Below, piece by piece: positions 1 to 12,105 of a stretch of DNA of 64,000 bases. How positions within the stretch are numbered: the first letter of the stretch is position 1; each line of letters begins with the position of its first letter. The notes beneath the pieces are model-generated. The model was not told where the DNA came from. It saw only the letters and a program-made list of their open reading frames with translations, and did no database searches. The position numbers were made by a program, and so were the translations under genes. This DNA comes from Blastobasis lacticolella (taxonomy: Eukaryota; Arthropoda; Insecta; Lepidoptera; Blastobasidae), in the NCBI GenBank assembly GCA_905147135.1, contig LR990050.1, positions 3,980,501 through 4,044,500 of the forward strand, given 5' to 3'.

Positions 1-56
1 GGAACGCGACTATAGGCGGCGTCACGGTGACGCGACTAAAGGTGGCGTCACGGTGA
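1..56. repeat. two-unit 26-bp GC-rich tandem repeat
   Basis: Two adjacent 26-bp units (about 5-30 and 31-56) each contain GCGTCACGGTGACG, which is largely self-complementary. A related CGTGACGCCG piece recurs in inverse orientation near 430-445. A 14-bp inverted repeat (75-88 with 156-169, GATCGGCTATTTTT) follows. Together this suggests the end of a small dispersed repeat cut by the window edge. No family recognised. Confidence 0.5.
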
Positions 57-173
57 CGGAGACCATGTGGAGTCGATCGGCTATTTTTGTCAGTTAGAGT
101 GAATCGAAGACTACTAATTTATATATTTATAAAATAAACCCCCGCCTCGTCGTTCAAAAATAGCCGATCCGGC

Positions 174-406
174 GACCTGAGAGGTTCAATTGGTTAAACA
201 TGACGGTCTACTACGCAGAGGTCCTGGGTTCGATTCCCGGCTGAGCAGAAATTAAAATGATGATTTTTCGTTTCTGTTACGGGTCTGGGTGTAATACATA
301 GTACTGGGTGTAGTATGTGGTTTATCAGATATCTAGCACCATAACACAAGCTTTGCTTACTTTGGGGCTAGATGGAAGGATGAATTGTCCAAGCATACCT
401 ATAAAA
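174..406 (+). mobile_element. tRNA-derived SINE, family A
   Basis: The head reads like a tRNA gene 5' half with a B-box-like GGTTCGATTCCC near 230-241, followed by the family body (GACGGGTCTGGGTG-like, then CAAGCTTTGCTTACTTTGGG and GCTAGATGG) and an A-rich end. The same head-body order is seen at 30.8 kb (+), 8.4, 26.2 and 55.3 kb (-). The tRNA-like head is the pol III promoter, not a working tRNA gene, because it lacks a foldable acceptor stem. Confidence 0.8.
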
Positions 407-469
407 AAAGATTTTTTTTAAGTTTTCGTTACCGTGACGCCGTTTTAGAGACCGTGTGGAGTCTTTTAT

Positions 470-610
470 TTTCTTATCCCAGACAAACATTTGACCGCCA
501 ACTCACCTGTTGGTAAGTGACGCTGCGGTCGAAGTTAGAGCATGCCCGTATCGAACAGCCTATTCACTCTAGCCTTGAAGACATCCAGATCGATCGAATA
601 TAGTCGTTCA
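470..610. repeat. dispersed repeat fragment (ATTTGACCGCC type)
   Basis: The stretch with CATTTGACCGCCAACTCACC and GGTAAGTGA resembles 59785-59830, where CATTTGACCGCCATCTCACC and GGTAAGTG recur. It is probably a LINE-derived remnant common in Lepidoptera. No open frame survives. Confidence 0.4.
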
Positions 611-1597
611 GCTATTTTTGAACAAAGGGATCGTGTCTAATAACCACTCTGCCGCTGACACTCGGTGGTGTCATAAATTAATCTAATACAATAAATTAGT
701 TTAAATTAGGTTGTACGTATCTTGTCAGCATCATACAACCGTCAGTTGAATCTTGTACCCGGACAAGTAATTTCTCTTGGTGTAGCATGATAGCACGTTT
801 GGGAATAATCCTTAGCTAAGTTTGTAACCTTGAAACCTATTCTGTGTTTTCCAGTCAGTTAGGGCCTAGGGGATGTATTAATATCTAGACGCGGTCCCGA
901 CAAACAATATTTTCTCTTATGTATATTATATTATGCCTTAAGAAATAGGTAAAATAGAAGTACTAGAAATAAAATGGACTACTGCAAAACCTAGTTTAGT
1001 TAGGCTACAATATTTTTACAGGATTGTTTTAGGGAACAAAACCAGAGCAAAATCATTTTTATTACTGGCTTTTCTTCCTCCTCGTAATAATATTCCTACA
1101 TCCTATCCTATTTCTTTACTATATTATTACAACGCGTGGACGAAGTTGCGGCGGGCTGGTAGTATTTTATATAAAAATTCAAATTACACTAACGCCATTA
1201 AAATGCCGATGAAGTAGTTCCCACCAATCAACTCCCAGAAGCTTTCCGCTTCGCCAAAGATCATCCTTGGAGATTCATAAAAGGCTGACAGCTCCTATGA
1301 TATTTTACCCTTCAGTGTCAACCTTGGGAATACGTAATGTGATCCCTTTTGAAAGTAAATAGGGGTAACTGTCCTTTTCTGAATTTATTAGTTACGCTAT
1401 GAGCAAGCGGGATGGCTGCTATCGTAAACTGGGTTCTTACCTGCGATTATTGTCTAAATCGGTCAACTTTATTGTATTCGGAGTGTCGTTGCCACTTTCT
1501 AATGTTTGAGGAAGGTCTTTGTCAACGATCCGACGTCGGTTGACTTGTTTATAATCTGAAAATTGGAAATTATATTTTAGGAATTAACTTGAAACTT
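611..1597. other. unassigned non-coding stretch
   Basis: AT-rich, stop codons in all frames, no recognisable repeat family or RNA gene. Confidence 0.5.
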
Positions 1598-1785
1598 GGT
1601 CGCGGCAGACCCAAGAAAAGGTGGACAGATGAGCTGCGGGCCTTCGATAGTGACTGGCAGACATTGGCACTTGATCGTGAAGAGTGGAGAAATTTTATTT
1701 ATTTATTTATTAAATCTTCATGCACAAAATAGGAATCGGGGGGAGGCCTTTGCCCAGCAGTGGGATGAATCGGGCTAATATAGAT
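1598..1785 (+). pseudogene. RTE-like LINE reverse-transcriptase 3' end, remnant
   Basis: The frame from about 1598 reads GRPKKRWTDELRAFDSDWQT and continues to LDREEWRN. This is the typical C-terminal end of RTE-type LINE ORF2 proteins, which normally runs straight into LGEAFAQQWD. Here the frame is split after EEWRN by about 45 bp of TTTATTTATT-rich sequence, after which GEAFAQQWDESG and a stop follow. Only the last ~60 codons are present, so it is a 5'-truncated dead copy. Similar tails occur at 2001-2150 and 3140-3236. Confidence 0.65.
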
Positions 1786-2000
1786 AATATAGATATAGAA
1801 CTTGAAAATAAATGTGAAAGTGCTGGATGTCCGCCGTTTCTCGACTTGGCCGAGACCGCAACGAGCACATCCACGGCATCCTTCGCTTGAGAGATATCGA
1901 GGATGAAATTAAAGAGCTGTCTGCACATATTTGGTCAAGTGCTACGTAAGCACTAGAGATAATAAATGCGAAATAAGTGCCTAAAATTCCTGCCGGTATC

Positions 2001-2150
2001 AGGAAAAGGTCCCGCGGGAGGCCCTAGAGGCGATGGATTGATATCGTTGTCCCATGTGTAAGCCAACAGCTTATGGCGTCAGGGAGCTGGTGACCGACCA
2101 AGAGAAGCTCTGGCAGAAGCCTTGATTACCGCTAGGATGATGATGATCAA
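2001..2150 (+). pseudogene. second RTE-like LINE tail, degraded
   Basis: The frame RGRP-stop-RRWIDIV is readable at about 2014-2046, followed by eroded sequence and a GATGATGATGAT tail near 2135-2147. The GRPRRRW motif and GATGAT tail are hallmarks of the 3' end of lepidopteran RTE-like LINEs. The in-frame stop shows that it is not functional. Confidence 0.5.
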
Positions 2151-2896
2151 CTTGACAATTTTTTTGACGTCAGATGGATCCGAATTCACGAATCTCGAGA
2201 GTAGTCTCTAGAGAGATACCATTCCTCATAATATATGCCTCAAAGAAACGAAACTTATTTTGAGCATCATAACTTAAATTGTAGTTGTTTCAGTCGCATC
2301 GCGCACATTGATATGTGTATCAGTTGTGTGTCAAACGGACCGCCACAAAACTCAAGCACAAAGAGCTGAAACTGACAAACCCGTTCTGTGCTCGACAATA
2401 ACGTTGCTGTATGCAAATTGTTGGACATTGGTGCACAGCGCTAGCAACGTCGCTGGATGTCGTATTTACGAATGTCGATTTCTGGAATGTCTGTAATTGA
2501 ATCCAAAAGGAAATTGCATTCCAAACGCAACGCGCCTGAGTTCTACTTTCGCACGAATGTTTGCATTGCTCGAGAGTCTCCGCGTGCTAGAAAATGTGAT
2601 ATTTTGCAAGGAAATTCAAAATTTCGACTCGCACCTTGTACCTTATAGAGATTTCTCGATACATTTCTATGATTCTATCAGAAATTTTCTATTGAGTGCA
2701 GAAAATATACTGTTGTTGATATAAAATGTCTAAAAATGGTTACTTACTCGTACTTGCAACGACAGAAAATAATAATCATTATGACTTAAGTATTAACTTG
2801 ATCGGGGGAGGCCTTTTTCCATAATACAAGCTAATATAATAATAATAATCTCTCTGAGTCCACCTGGATGAGTATCTTATCTATTCATGCCGCCAA

Positions 2897-3085
2897 GCAT
2901 TTTTTTTTGCATTATTATGCTCCGGTTTGTAGGATAAGGTAACAGGCATGGGGCATTTCATCTTAGTCCTCACTGTGTCACAACGCATTCTGCACCCTGC
3001 ATCCTGCGGTTCTACATTTTTGTTACCTGCAACCTAAATGCATGAATCGGAGGACTGTCTGGTCGTTTGTCACTGCGTAGATTAA
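2897..3085 (-). repeat. dispersed repeat, family F
   Basis: Shares, in reverse orientation, the blocks of 8770-8955: GGGGCATTTCATCTTAGTCC, TTTTTGTTACCTGCAACCTA and GTTTGTCACTG. Partial copies are at 5615-5680 and 51288-51418. Non-coding; likely a SINE or other short retroposon. Confidence 0.55.
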
Positions 3086-3139
3086 AAAAAGTAATTTAAC
3101 GTGTGTATAGCTAGGTGGAGTCACAGAAAATTAGATTTG

Positions 3140-3236
3140 CAAAAGGCTGCAGATGGATGCTGAATTCAGCAAGTCGAGGACAGGGTGCATTGGAGCTCAT
3201 TGGCAGAGGCCTATGTTCAGTAGTGGACTAATATAG
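3140..3236 (+). pseudogene. third RTE-like LINE tail fragment
   Basis: AAAGGCTGCAGATGGATGC followed by GCAGAGGCCTATGTTCAGTA and GTGGACTAATATAG matches the non-coding terminal part of RTE-like LINEs (GAGGCCTATGTCCAGCAGTGGA type). No usable open frame. Confidence 0.45.
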
Positions 3237-3240
3237 TGAT

Positions 3241-5610
3241 ATTATTTGATGTATCATTTTATTATTAATTAGCAACCTACGAAAAGTTATTAACCAAAAC
3301 TATACCAAAAGAATGTTCAGATAAAGTTTTCTTTGATTGATTACGTTCATATGCTTTGAAATATATTAGTACCTTTCATACTATTGTAAATTGTAGCACA
3401 AACTTAAGTACAATGACATTACTATTTAGTGCTATTTTATTTCGCCTTTTATATAAGACAAAACCGATTTAAACTTTCGATAACCTCAAAAATTCGCCCA
3501 ATAATATCCAAAACACGCAAATGGACGCGGCGGCAAATGACGTAATCAGCTGCTTCAATTCCGCAAGTTCCAAGACTAATGGAATTACAAAATCAGATGG
3601 AGTACAATCGCGTACGATTCCTTCGAAGAATTCAAAATTAAAGTCTCTTCGAGAGATATTATTAATTTCTCAACTTGGAAGATGGGTGCCAATTAAAACT
3701 TCGCGAGCAGAAACGTGAATCGCACAAGGAAGTTGCACTTATATATTCTTTTACATTTAATTTCTGCTTGGAGTGGCTCGAGATATAGATTTATGGTCCC
3801 TCGCCGAGTGCCCGGCATGAGAGGCGAATGTGGAGTAGCGAACCAATTTGCGAATAAGGGGAAAGGTATTCAGCACAATTTTGTTTCCCCTTGTCGGGTG
3901 TTAATCGAAGTTTCTTGGGCTGAATACTTTCGGAATAACGTTTGCGCGAAATCGGGGTGGCGATGCCGAATGTTCAGTAGGAATGTTTCAAGGTTGCCAC
4001 TTAGAGTAACACAGTTTGTCACTCCGAACTGATTGGTTCTCGTCAAAGGTGGCCGAAGTTGTGACGTTTTCCGGATGTCGTAAATAACTTGAAACGGGGA
4101 GCTTAAGTAAAATATTAATTATTCGAAAAGACGGCGGCTATTGGAGTCAACCTCTTCAATATCGATCTTAAGATATTTTTTATCGACTCACCTTGAACAT
4201 TAATATTATTAATTTAATTTTTAGGGAAATATAGTTTCATTCACTTCTTGTGATTCATTAAAGGTAAATTCTCTCTCTCTCTTTATTATTTTTGTGCTTT
4301 GACTATCAAGTGAAACGATGATTACAGACAATAACCCTACCCTTTGTAACAGATATATTATTTTGAATTTTTATAATATTTATCAACTGCCCATGATAGT
4401 TCACTGCTGGACTCGAGCCTCCTCCACATTAGTACAGGTATTTGCTAAATTTTTCACACTTGGCAGGTGGGTTGGAGTATTTAACAGAATGCTGCAGCAT
4501 CGAATAAAAAATGACTGGAATGAAGCAAAAATGAAGTCGTCCATCACTGTTTTATGTGAATCCGAGGTCACATATTGTATTTATGTTTATAAGTTTGTAC
4601 GTCGTGTACAGGAATCATTCCTAATATTGTTGCACTACATAGATAGAGTTAGGTTGTGCTATATAAATCTAAAATATAAATGTACTACTGGTCATTAGGT
4701 TGAGGTTGTTACAATAAAAAATGAAATCGAGAAATTGTTGATTAGAAACACTTACCAGAAAGTACCTACGTCATTATTATAAGCAGGGCAACATGAATAT
4801 CGCTATTACTGTGTCATTAATTTACACTGAGAATGTTTTGTTTCGTGTATTTATATATTGCTCTTGTTTTGTTTGGCAACGTGGATCCGGGCGGTAAAGT
4901 CAATTGTCATAGTGACAGTGACGGACTGTCTAAAGTATTTTTTTTAAAGCTCTGGCAACTAGGCCATTACAAATACGCGCCGTTTGCTTCCGTACCATAC
5001 TGACTGACCGAAACAGCAACGAGTCAAACAAACCGTTGCCGGCTCGACTATGCCGTGGCGCTAAGTATTTTTTTTTGTATTGACGTTCATAAGTGTTGGT
5101 GTAAACCTAACTTAAATAAAAATATTTGACTTTGAATAGAATGGTTTCCCTCAACGTCAGTGGATGGTGTCGGTTGTACATTATATTCTACAGGGCACTA
5201 CATGGCTGCGCCTCTAATATCAACTACGCATATTTTGAAATAATAATAAATAAATATTTACTTCATTAACAAAAAGAACACTAGGAACACCATTTTTATA
5301 CCATACTAATACTGATATTAATCGAATCCGACCATTACCGCGAGCCAATTTCGTTACAATTCATCAGTCAAAAGGTCGTGTGACAAATACAAATTGGCCA
5401 ATACATCGTGCCTTTCAATACAATTCGGTATCAGCTTACGTGGAGATTAGCAAATGTCCGTGTCCGATGAAGATGTATCGGCTGGACGCGACAGGTGGCC
5501 GCTGCTAGACATGATTGATGCCGGTCTCACTCACCGCAGTCTTGTGACAAAGAATAGATAAGGATGGACGGTTTCGGGTCGCCTTGCCTATTAGGCAAGC
5601 TTCCATCAAC
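3241..5610. other. unassigned non-coding stretch
   Basis: No coding potential beyond short chance frames. The only small feature is a (CT)n run at about 4266-4281. No recognisable repeat. Confidence 0.5.
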
Positions 5611-5687
5611 TGACTTTTGCCCATAACATCTGCGATTCGAACATTCAGGTTTCGTGCAACAAAAATGGAGTCCATACCAAAAATAGA

Positions 5688-5785
5688 GTTGTGCTATCGC
5701 GCGCAAGGGCTTGGTCCACCTTGTCCATGATCCAAGACTTGGCGGACAAAAGACCGACTACCATCTGATCTCCGTGATCCTGTTA
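5688..5785 (-). mobile_element. SINE family B, partial
   Basis: Contains GTTGTGCTATCGCGCGCAAG, CCATGATCCAAGACTTGGC and CCATCTGATCTCCGTGATCC, matching the 3' half of family B (best complete copy 17718-18014). The tRNA-like head is absent. Confidence 0.65.
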
Positions 5786-6274
5786 TTTTATTTTTATTTA
5801 TTTACCTACATGAAAAACTAATATATTAATAGTAGCAATAGTTATTTAAATATAATCAGCACTTTATAACTAAGTAGCTACTTAAAATAAGAACACACTG
5901 TCTCACGTCGGTGATGATGTCGAGGAACTTGGCCATATCGGTTCACAGGAACTGAACAAGCCGATGTGCATTATTTACAGCCGACATCTCGCTAATAATT
6001 CTTTGAATTGGCATAAACGGGTAATAGCTTTATGCGAAATGTAACCTTTTGGATAGGATAGGTTACACCTTGCTTCAGACAGTATTTTAAATAATTTGCA
6101 TAAACACAACATTATTACTTTTAACCTGGGGTAACAGATATCCTGGACGATGGTATCGTTTTGCAGCTGTGCTTCCGATGTACTTACGTAAGCCGTTTTT
6201 CATTTTAGTTATGTAGTTCATGGAGTGAGATGAACAAACGAAATAAATATCAATGTAGAATAGGAATACGATAA

Positions 6275-6675
6275 GTCCGTATTGACTGACAGTAGTAAAA
6301 ATTATAAAGTGTGGATATGGCAATAATATGGGGGTAATCTGTACTTGTCAGTCCTGGTCGTTTCAGTTATTTGGTATAAGCATTCAGTTATTTGGTCACT
6401 ATTAGCTTGAACTTGTACTTTTAGTTTGTCTATGTTATTAATTATGCTGAAAATTATCTCCCGCACTTCCTTTTTAATTGCATTACCCATTATTTAATTA
6501 TATGTTTCATAACTCACGTAAATAAATAATCCTATAGAAATCAATTTGTTTGTTTTGACTTTTATGAATCACGTTCTATGACGTTTAAAAACTTGGAATA
6601 AGTTGCCATATAGAGATTTTTATTTGATTTATTTTAATAAGCGATTCGGACTTAACGTGGCCTTGTTCTATCAAT
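6275..6675. repeat. ~400-bp dispersed repeat, copy 1
   Basis: Blocks such as AAGTGTGGATATGGCAATAA, GAAATCAATTTGTTTGTT, AAGTTGCCATA with AGAGATTT, and GCGATTCGGACTTA recur in the same order at 61600-61920. On the minus strand the segment contains a 62-codon frame (6302-6490) with a possible coiled coil, but the second copy does not keep it open, so I do not call a gene. Family unknown. Confidence 0.6.
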
Positions 6676-7357
6676 ATTTAGATAGGTACAGAAACGGATG
6701 GGCCGTCAAAAACATCGAAAAGGCTTGTCGCCACCCTGGCCACTACTGCGCACAACCGTACTACTGCACTACTGTACTCCTTAACTAGTCTTGCGAACAT
6801 AATCTATGACCGTCGTTAGATGTAAACAAGGGTTGTTCCAATTAAGGATTATTACTGGGGTTATTGTTAGAACAACGCCATGCAGTACATGCATCGGCTC
6901 GTAACTGGTTCTCTCACTTGGTAATTTGATCTCATATTCATAATTAATCCTGTGATTAAACTTGTGATGGTGCAGGTGGCTCGGCATAATTGGCTTTATC
7001 GTTTTCTGTTACGACACTGCAGTTAAGCTTGCTCTCTATATGGAATTCTGGGCAGCGAGATTTTGTTGTCAGGAAGTAATTTTGGAAATTTCGTCTTTTA
7101 CTGTTAAAAAATCTGTCGATAATTTTTTTTTTTTTTTTTTTTTTATTATAAAAACGTACATCAGACGGACTACTAAAGATATTTATGAGAGATTGAAAAA
7201 TCTTCGCTTACAGCAATAACAGGATAAAATATGGATAACAATTTTCATTAAAGAAAAGCATGATTGAATGATGATGGGACACAGAAAGATTTTTAAATTT
7301 TTAATATGTCAACCTCAGTCCGGGAAACATTCAGTGGCAATAGAGGTAAGTGTAATC
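6676..7357. other. unassigned stretch with a poly-T run
   Basis: Nothing recognisable apart from a poly-T run near 7124-7144 that could be the reverse-strand A-tail of an old retroposon. Confidence 0.4.
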
Positions 7358-7485
7358 TTTTTTTTATACCACTAAGGTGGCAAACAAGCTTACGGCCTGC
7401 CTGATGTTATGCAGTCACCGCAGCCTATGGACGTTTGCAATACCAGGGACATCACCCACGCGTTGCCGACCCGTAAAAAAATGTT
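7358..7485 (+). repeat. dispersed repeat, family E
   Basis: TATACCACTAAGGTGGCAAA, CAAGCTTACGGCCTGCCTGA and CACCCACGCGTTGCCGACCC recur in reverse at 32230-32372 and, in part, at 26137-26205. A short SINE-like lepidopteran repeat without coding capacity. Confidence 0.6.
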
Positions 7486-8400
7486 TACCCCTTGAAGAAC
7501 TCCATGTTGTACTCTCCAGGGAAAACTTCTCCAGGTAGTTCAAAGACACCCTAAGTGTGATGTGGTGCCAAAGTAGTATTGTGGAAGACTTTATAAAATT
7601 TATTTAATTTGGAATTTAAATGTGCCATGGGTTGCTTGTCCAGCTTGACCAATGCGCCTGGATGGATATCATCGCCATATCTATTTTTGCCGCCGAGAAG
7701 CAATACTTTGGTTAGTGTGTTCTTGTTTGAATTATAAGTGCAATCACAAGCATCAGGCATACTTGCTAAGTACTCATAGTGAGAACGCTTCTGAGGTTCA
7801 GCATTTTTGTTGCGTGAAATCTAAGTTCGTGATACGTACATAATATTATAATGTTTTAAACTATTGCGGTTATTTCACATATTTTAAGAGTTTGTTCCGG
7901 GTTCCGGGGATATTTTGACGCAGTTGCATGCATCATGGCCACGGGACGACCCAGGATACCTGAAATAAACTTTTACCTACTACGAATCTTTAGGCAACAT
8001 GAAACTAATAGTCTACCTCAAGAATTTCTTTAAAAACGATAAACTAAGTTAGAAGCGGTTATCCTTTGTTTCTAATTCTCCATTAGCTCGCCGGGAACGT
8101 GTGTTACATTGAATTCTGACCGCATTGGGAATCTAAAAGTGCTATTTGACCAGTAATGTCCCATTCTGGAGGTTGGTCAGGTATCCCTTATGAGAGCTCA
8201 CGGGCTCTTCTTGGCATATTACTCGATATTTATGTCATGGATATGTTTGGGTTACTTATATTTTTCTACTTTAATTTATTTTCACCTAATTGCCTTAGTA
8301 ACGCGGAGGAGTCGTGAATTTATCGGTTACTTTATTTATTTACAAATATTTAGTCTGGGAATCGCAGTCAATATGCGGAAGTCAAAGTTCTGGAATTGCT
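7486..8400. other. unassigned non-coding stretch
   Basis: Only short chance frames on both strands; no family recognised. Confidence 0.45.
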
Positions 8401-8401
8401 T

Positions 8402-8653
8402 GGACATTGCTTGGAAAAATACACACAGCTCCATCTACCCCCAAAGTTAGCAAAGCTTGTGTTATGGGTGTTAGATAACTGATAAACTACTTAAATACTT
8501 TTTTTAATACATACTTATTACACCTATTTACTGCGTCCGGACCTGTAACTGAAATTAAAATAAATCATTTCAATTTCAGCTCGGCCGGGAATCTAACGCG
8601 GAATCTCTGCATAGCAGACCGTCATGTTAACCAACTGAATCACTCAGTTCGTC
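8402..8653 (-). mobile_element. tRNA-derived SINE, family A
   Basis: Reverse-oriented copy. CACACAGCTCCATCTACCCC and CAAAGCTTGTGTTATGGGTG mark the 3' body, and GGCCGGGAATCTAACG and AACCAACTGAATCACTCAG mark the tRNA-like head. The B box is mutated relative to 30848-31144. Confidence 0.8.
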
Positions 8654-8769
8654 AAACTTCGGAATGGTGCCGACGTCGGTGGAATGGTCGGAATGGTGAA
8701 GACGTTGCAATATTTCGATAACCGCGAGAGATGTTCATAATTTAAATAAGTGCACCTTATGACCTCTGG

Positions 8770-8955
8770 TTTTTTTTTGCTACTCAGTGACAAACGAGCA
8801 GACAGCCCATCTGATGGTGAGTGGTAACTATCGCCTATAACATCTACGATTCGTTCATTTAGGTTGCAGATAACAAAAATGCAGAACCCCAGTTGTCACT
8901 GTGAGGACTAAGATGAAATGCCTCATGTCTGTAATTTCGCTGGCTACCTTATCCT
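8770..8955 (+). repeat. dispersed repeat, family F
   Basis: Contains GACAAACGAGCAGACAGCCC, CATCTGATGGTGAGTGG, CATTTAGGTTGCAGATAAC and AAGATGAAATGCCTCATG, matching 2897-3085 in the opposite orientation and fragments at 5615 and 51288. Confidence 0.55.
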
Positions 8956-10510
8956 TCCAACCGAGCTTGGTGTCGAGCTTCCGCTCTACTTTCTCAACGA
9001 TATACGATTGTCGAAAAAATATGTCACTTCGCAGGCGACCTCTGCGCTTTGTCACAGGACTAATGTAAGAAAACCCGAATGTAAACCTTTAATGATATAC
9101 TTTAACCTGCACCAGTATTTTTATAACAGAAAAGAACGCCGTCAGCGGAGGCACTTTCATTTTATTACACTTGGTTTGTAATTGTTGACATTTGCGTGTC
9201 AAAAGCCTCCTCCGAAATGTATTTAAAAGCACATCCCGGGGGGAAAATTTATTCGTTGCGTTGGCAACAATACCCTATTCACGAATAACCTAATCCAGAA
9301 ACAGGAAGGGTAACCCTTTATCATATCTGCGTGCCACGTAAGAGTATTAAGTCCTCATTCAATTTATAACGGCCCATGCGAATGTGACCCATAATTCTTA
9401 CAACTTAATATGGATTTATTTAAATTTTACTATGTATTATGGATGTGCTATGGGTATAGTGCAGGCTCCAATGGGATGTTTTTTGCATAAATTCCGAACC
9501 GTAAAGTGTTTTTTGATTTGCGTATGTGAGATCCTCGGCTGTATAAAAAGCGGGCGTAGATCATGTTCGTTACCGCACTAGTGTGGTAATCTATACCTAC
9601 AGAGATTTATTAAACGATGAGCGGGCACTATTGGACTTAACCCTACGCCTTCCGGTAAAAGTCCAAGCTAGTCAGTTTCTTGTTTTTGATCTTTGCCTAT
9701 GATTTCGCTGAAATGTATAGCGACAGTGACGAAAACTGTAATTTTCATACAAGTGAAATTTTAAATTTTTTAGACATAGTAAATACGAATGCAACAGAGT
9801 TTAGGTATGAATAGAACAAGCCATATTAAACCTTTTATAATATTTCATGGATTTAACTGTATTTGTAATCAGTTTATTAGTTCGTTGGTTGCTAAATTCT
9901 GTCTGCTTTCTAAAAAAGTACTAATTTTATTTTCTTTTCTTTTAATCATCATCATCATCTTGGCGTTATGTCCCTGATGAATAAAGTAATAATTTTGACA
10001 TGTTGTGTACGATTAAAAATATTTGAGTAAGTGTTTAATTGCGGTAGAAACGCCAATTTCATTGGTAAGAACCGAATATAATATAGTTATGTGTAATAAT
10101 ATATGTGGTTTGTCATTCATTTAGATTTCACGGTTGGACTCCCTTGATCTCCAAAGTATTTCAACTATGCGACGTCCATCGGCCCCGCGAGGCCTATAAT
10201 GTGAATAATAGAACTACACACGCAGTCCTAATTTGAAGCCATTAATACTAATTGTGTCAGACCATTTATGTTTTCCCGGATAGGGATTTGCAGTATTCGC
10301 TATGGTTTTATAATTTTTGCATTAGCTATAACTATGGGATTTCTTTTGGATTACAAGCACGTAAAGATAGTTTGTTTGTAATTTTGTAAAAAAAAAATAT
10401 TAGTTAAGTATGTTAGTCTTTTTATTCACGAATAATTGCGTGGTAGATAAATGCAAATAACGTAGATTTTACAAAATATAATATTATCACCTAAATGTTA
10501 ATTTTTATTA
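8956..10510. other. unassigned stretch with a SINE tail fragment
   Basis: Mostly unrecognised AT-rich sequence. A CATCATCATCATCTTGGCG piece at 9946-9976 is the very end of a family B SINE (minus orientation). No other features seen. Confidence 0.4.
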
Positions 10511-10795
10511 TAATCATCATCATCATATCAGCCGAAAAATGTCCACTGCTAGGCATAGGCCTCCCCCAGAGATCTCCACAAAGGCCGCTCCTGTGCCTTC
10601 CCAATCCAGCTGGTACCTGCGATCTTTACCAGATCATCGGTCCACCTTGTGGAAGGCCTGCTTTATCTTACACGGTCGCCACTTGATAACTTGACTGCTC
10701 CATCGGCCATCTGTTCTTCGAGCTATGTGCCCTGCCCACTGCCACTTTAGCCAGAATCCTTACCTTACATAGCCCATGTCGGTGACCAGCTACTT
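10511..10795 (+). repeat. dispersed repeat, family C (AGGCCTCCCCCAGAG type)
   Basis: CATCATCATATCAGCC, ATAGGCCTCCCCCAGAG-type sequence, CCAGCTGGTACCTGCGATC and GGTCCACCTTGTGGAAGGCC continue into CCATCGGCCATCTGTTCTTC and TATGTGCCCTGCCCACTGCC. Shorter copies lie at 20219-20395 and 43628-43745. The family is abundant in Lepidoptera and probably derives from the complement of a LINE 3' end. This is the longest copy in the window. Confidence 0.65.
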
Positions 10796-11477
10796 TAAAA
10801 AGTTAAAAGTGTATTTCGATGTGCCTCACTAAATGTCGCTGCTCAGACAGAATTCCCAAGTATTGACTATTGTAAACGAAGTTACTCGGAAAGGTGTTTC
10901 GTGGAAAGATACTTTGTCTTAGTACCTTTTCTCAGAAAAAAGTGTACATGCTTATAAAAATAACGGTCACATTTTGATTTTTTACATTTATTGAACTATT
11001 TTTTTCTTTTTAATTGGCTCTCGGAAAATCTGCCATTGAAGACTCATTGTCGTACGACCGTTGTCAATTAGGACAGCGCCATGGCCTTTGTTAATGTTAA
11101 GATAACACAATTCTTTTAAAAAATAATATCGAGCTAGGTTATGTTTTTTTATTACTGCTTTATAACCTTATACTACATTATCCTATTTTTTTCAAGAATG
11201 AGTACAGTTTTAAATTTCATGGGCACGGAAAAAAATACCTTAACAACAAAAAATTTAAACATTAGGTATTATGTTTTTAATATCATTTCATAATCTATAA
11301 TTCTATACCGATTCTTCAGACTAATCTAGGGTTTGTGGACTAGTGTCAGGAAGTATCACAATAAGAAGAGCCTTGGAGCAATGAAAAAGCTAGTAATTTC
11401 ACTTAAAATGGTTTTACCTTATACAAAAAGTATTTAAAATATTTAGTTATGGTTTTTGAATCAATGTCTACCCGACA

Positions 11478-12105
11478 TATACTACTATAATTATATTATA
11501 AAGAGGAAATGTTTGATTTTTTGTTTGTTTCTTTGTTTGTTTGTTTGTATTGAATTGGCTTCGAAACTACTGGACCGATTTCAAAAATTCTTTTACCGTT
11601 GGGAAGCTACACTATTCCCGGGTGACATAGGCTATATTATATTTTCTAAAAAATTACGGATCATTAATAAAACTCTAACCCAAGGTGTGCTGCGAAAACG
11701 ATTGATGATAGAACAAAATAATGTACTACGACTTCGTAGAACACATCATTATCTACAAAAAGTGTCGCGACAGTATATGTCTAACTATTATAGTTATGTC
11801 ACAATAAGTGTTCTTTTATTTTCAAAATTTAATTGAAATGCCGCCGCTAAAAACGCTCTTTATTTGTACCTTGGTATTAATTCTTATCAAAATCAATTAC
11901 TTCATATTCACGACTGCTTCATTACCTTTATATAACTTTTTGACATTCCATCCGAAAGATATCACGAGTTTAAAAATGTGAAAATTAGAAAAAAGTCGCG
12001 TGTTCGCCGCTCAGTCAGGAGTCACAAGAAATAAAGTGCCGCGCGGTCGTGTGTAACCCGTGTACCCGTAGTGGTACCCGTGCGAAGCCGGGGCGGGCCG
12101 CTAGT
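11478..12105 (+). mobile_element. non-autonomous Helitron, complete copy
   Basis: Starts in TATACTACTATAATTATATT followed by AAGAGGAAATGTTTG and a (TTTG)n run, and ends in a GC-rich segment (GTGCGAAGCCGGGGCGGGCC, with potential to form a short hairpin) followed by CTAGT at 12101-12105. TC/TA-rich 5' starts, a 3' hairpin and CTRR-type ends without inverted repeats or target duplication are the signature of rolling-circle Helitrons. No Rep/helicase is encoded, and the 126-codon frame at 11456-11836 is incidental. A longer relative is at 54131-55136. Confidence 0.8.

Noticed and set aside
174..260. Possible tRNA gene
   Set aside because: A and B box words are present, but the same head is attached to a repeated body in many copies and there is no acceptor-stem pairing; it is a SINE promoter.
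11456..11836. 126-codon frame
   Set aside because: It lies inside a non-autonomous Helitron and is not kept open in the copy at 54 kb.
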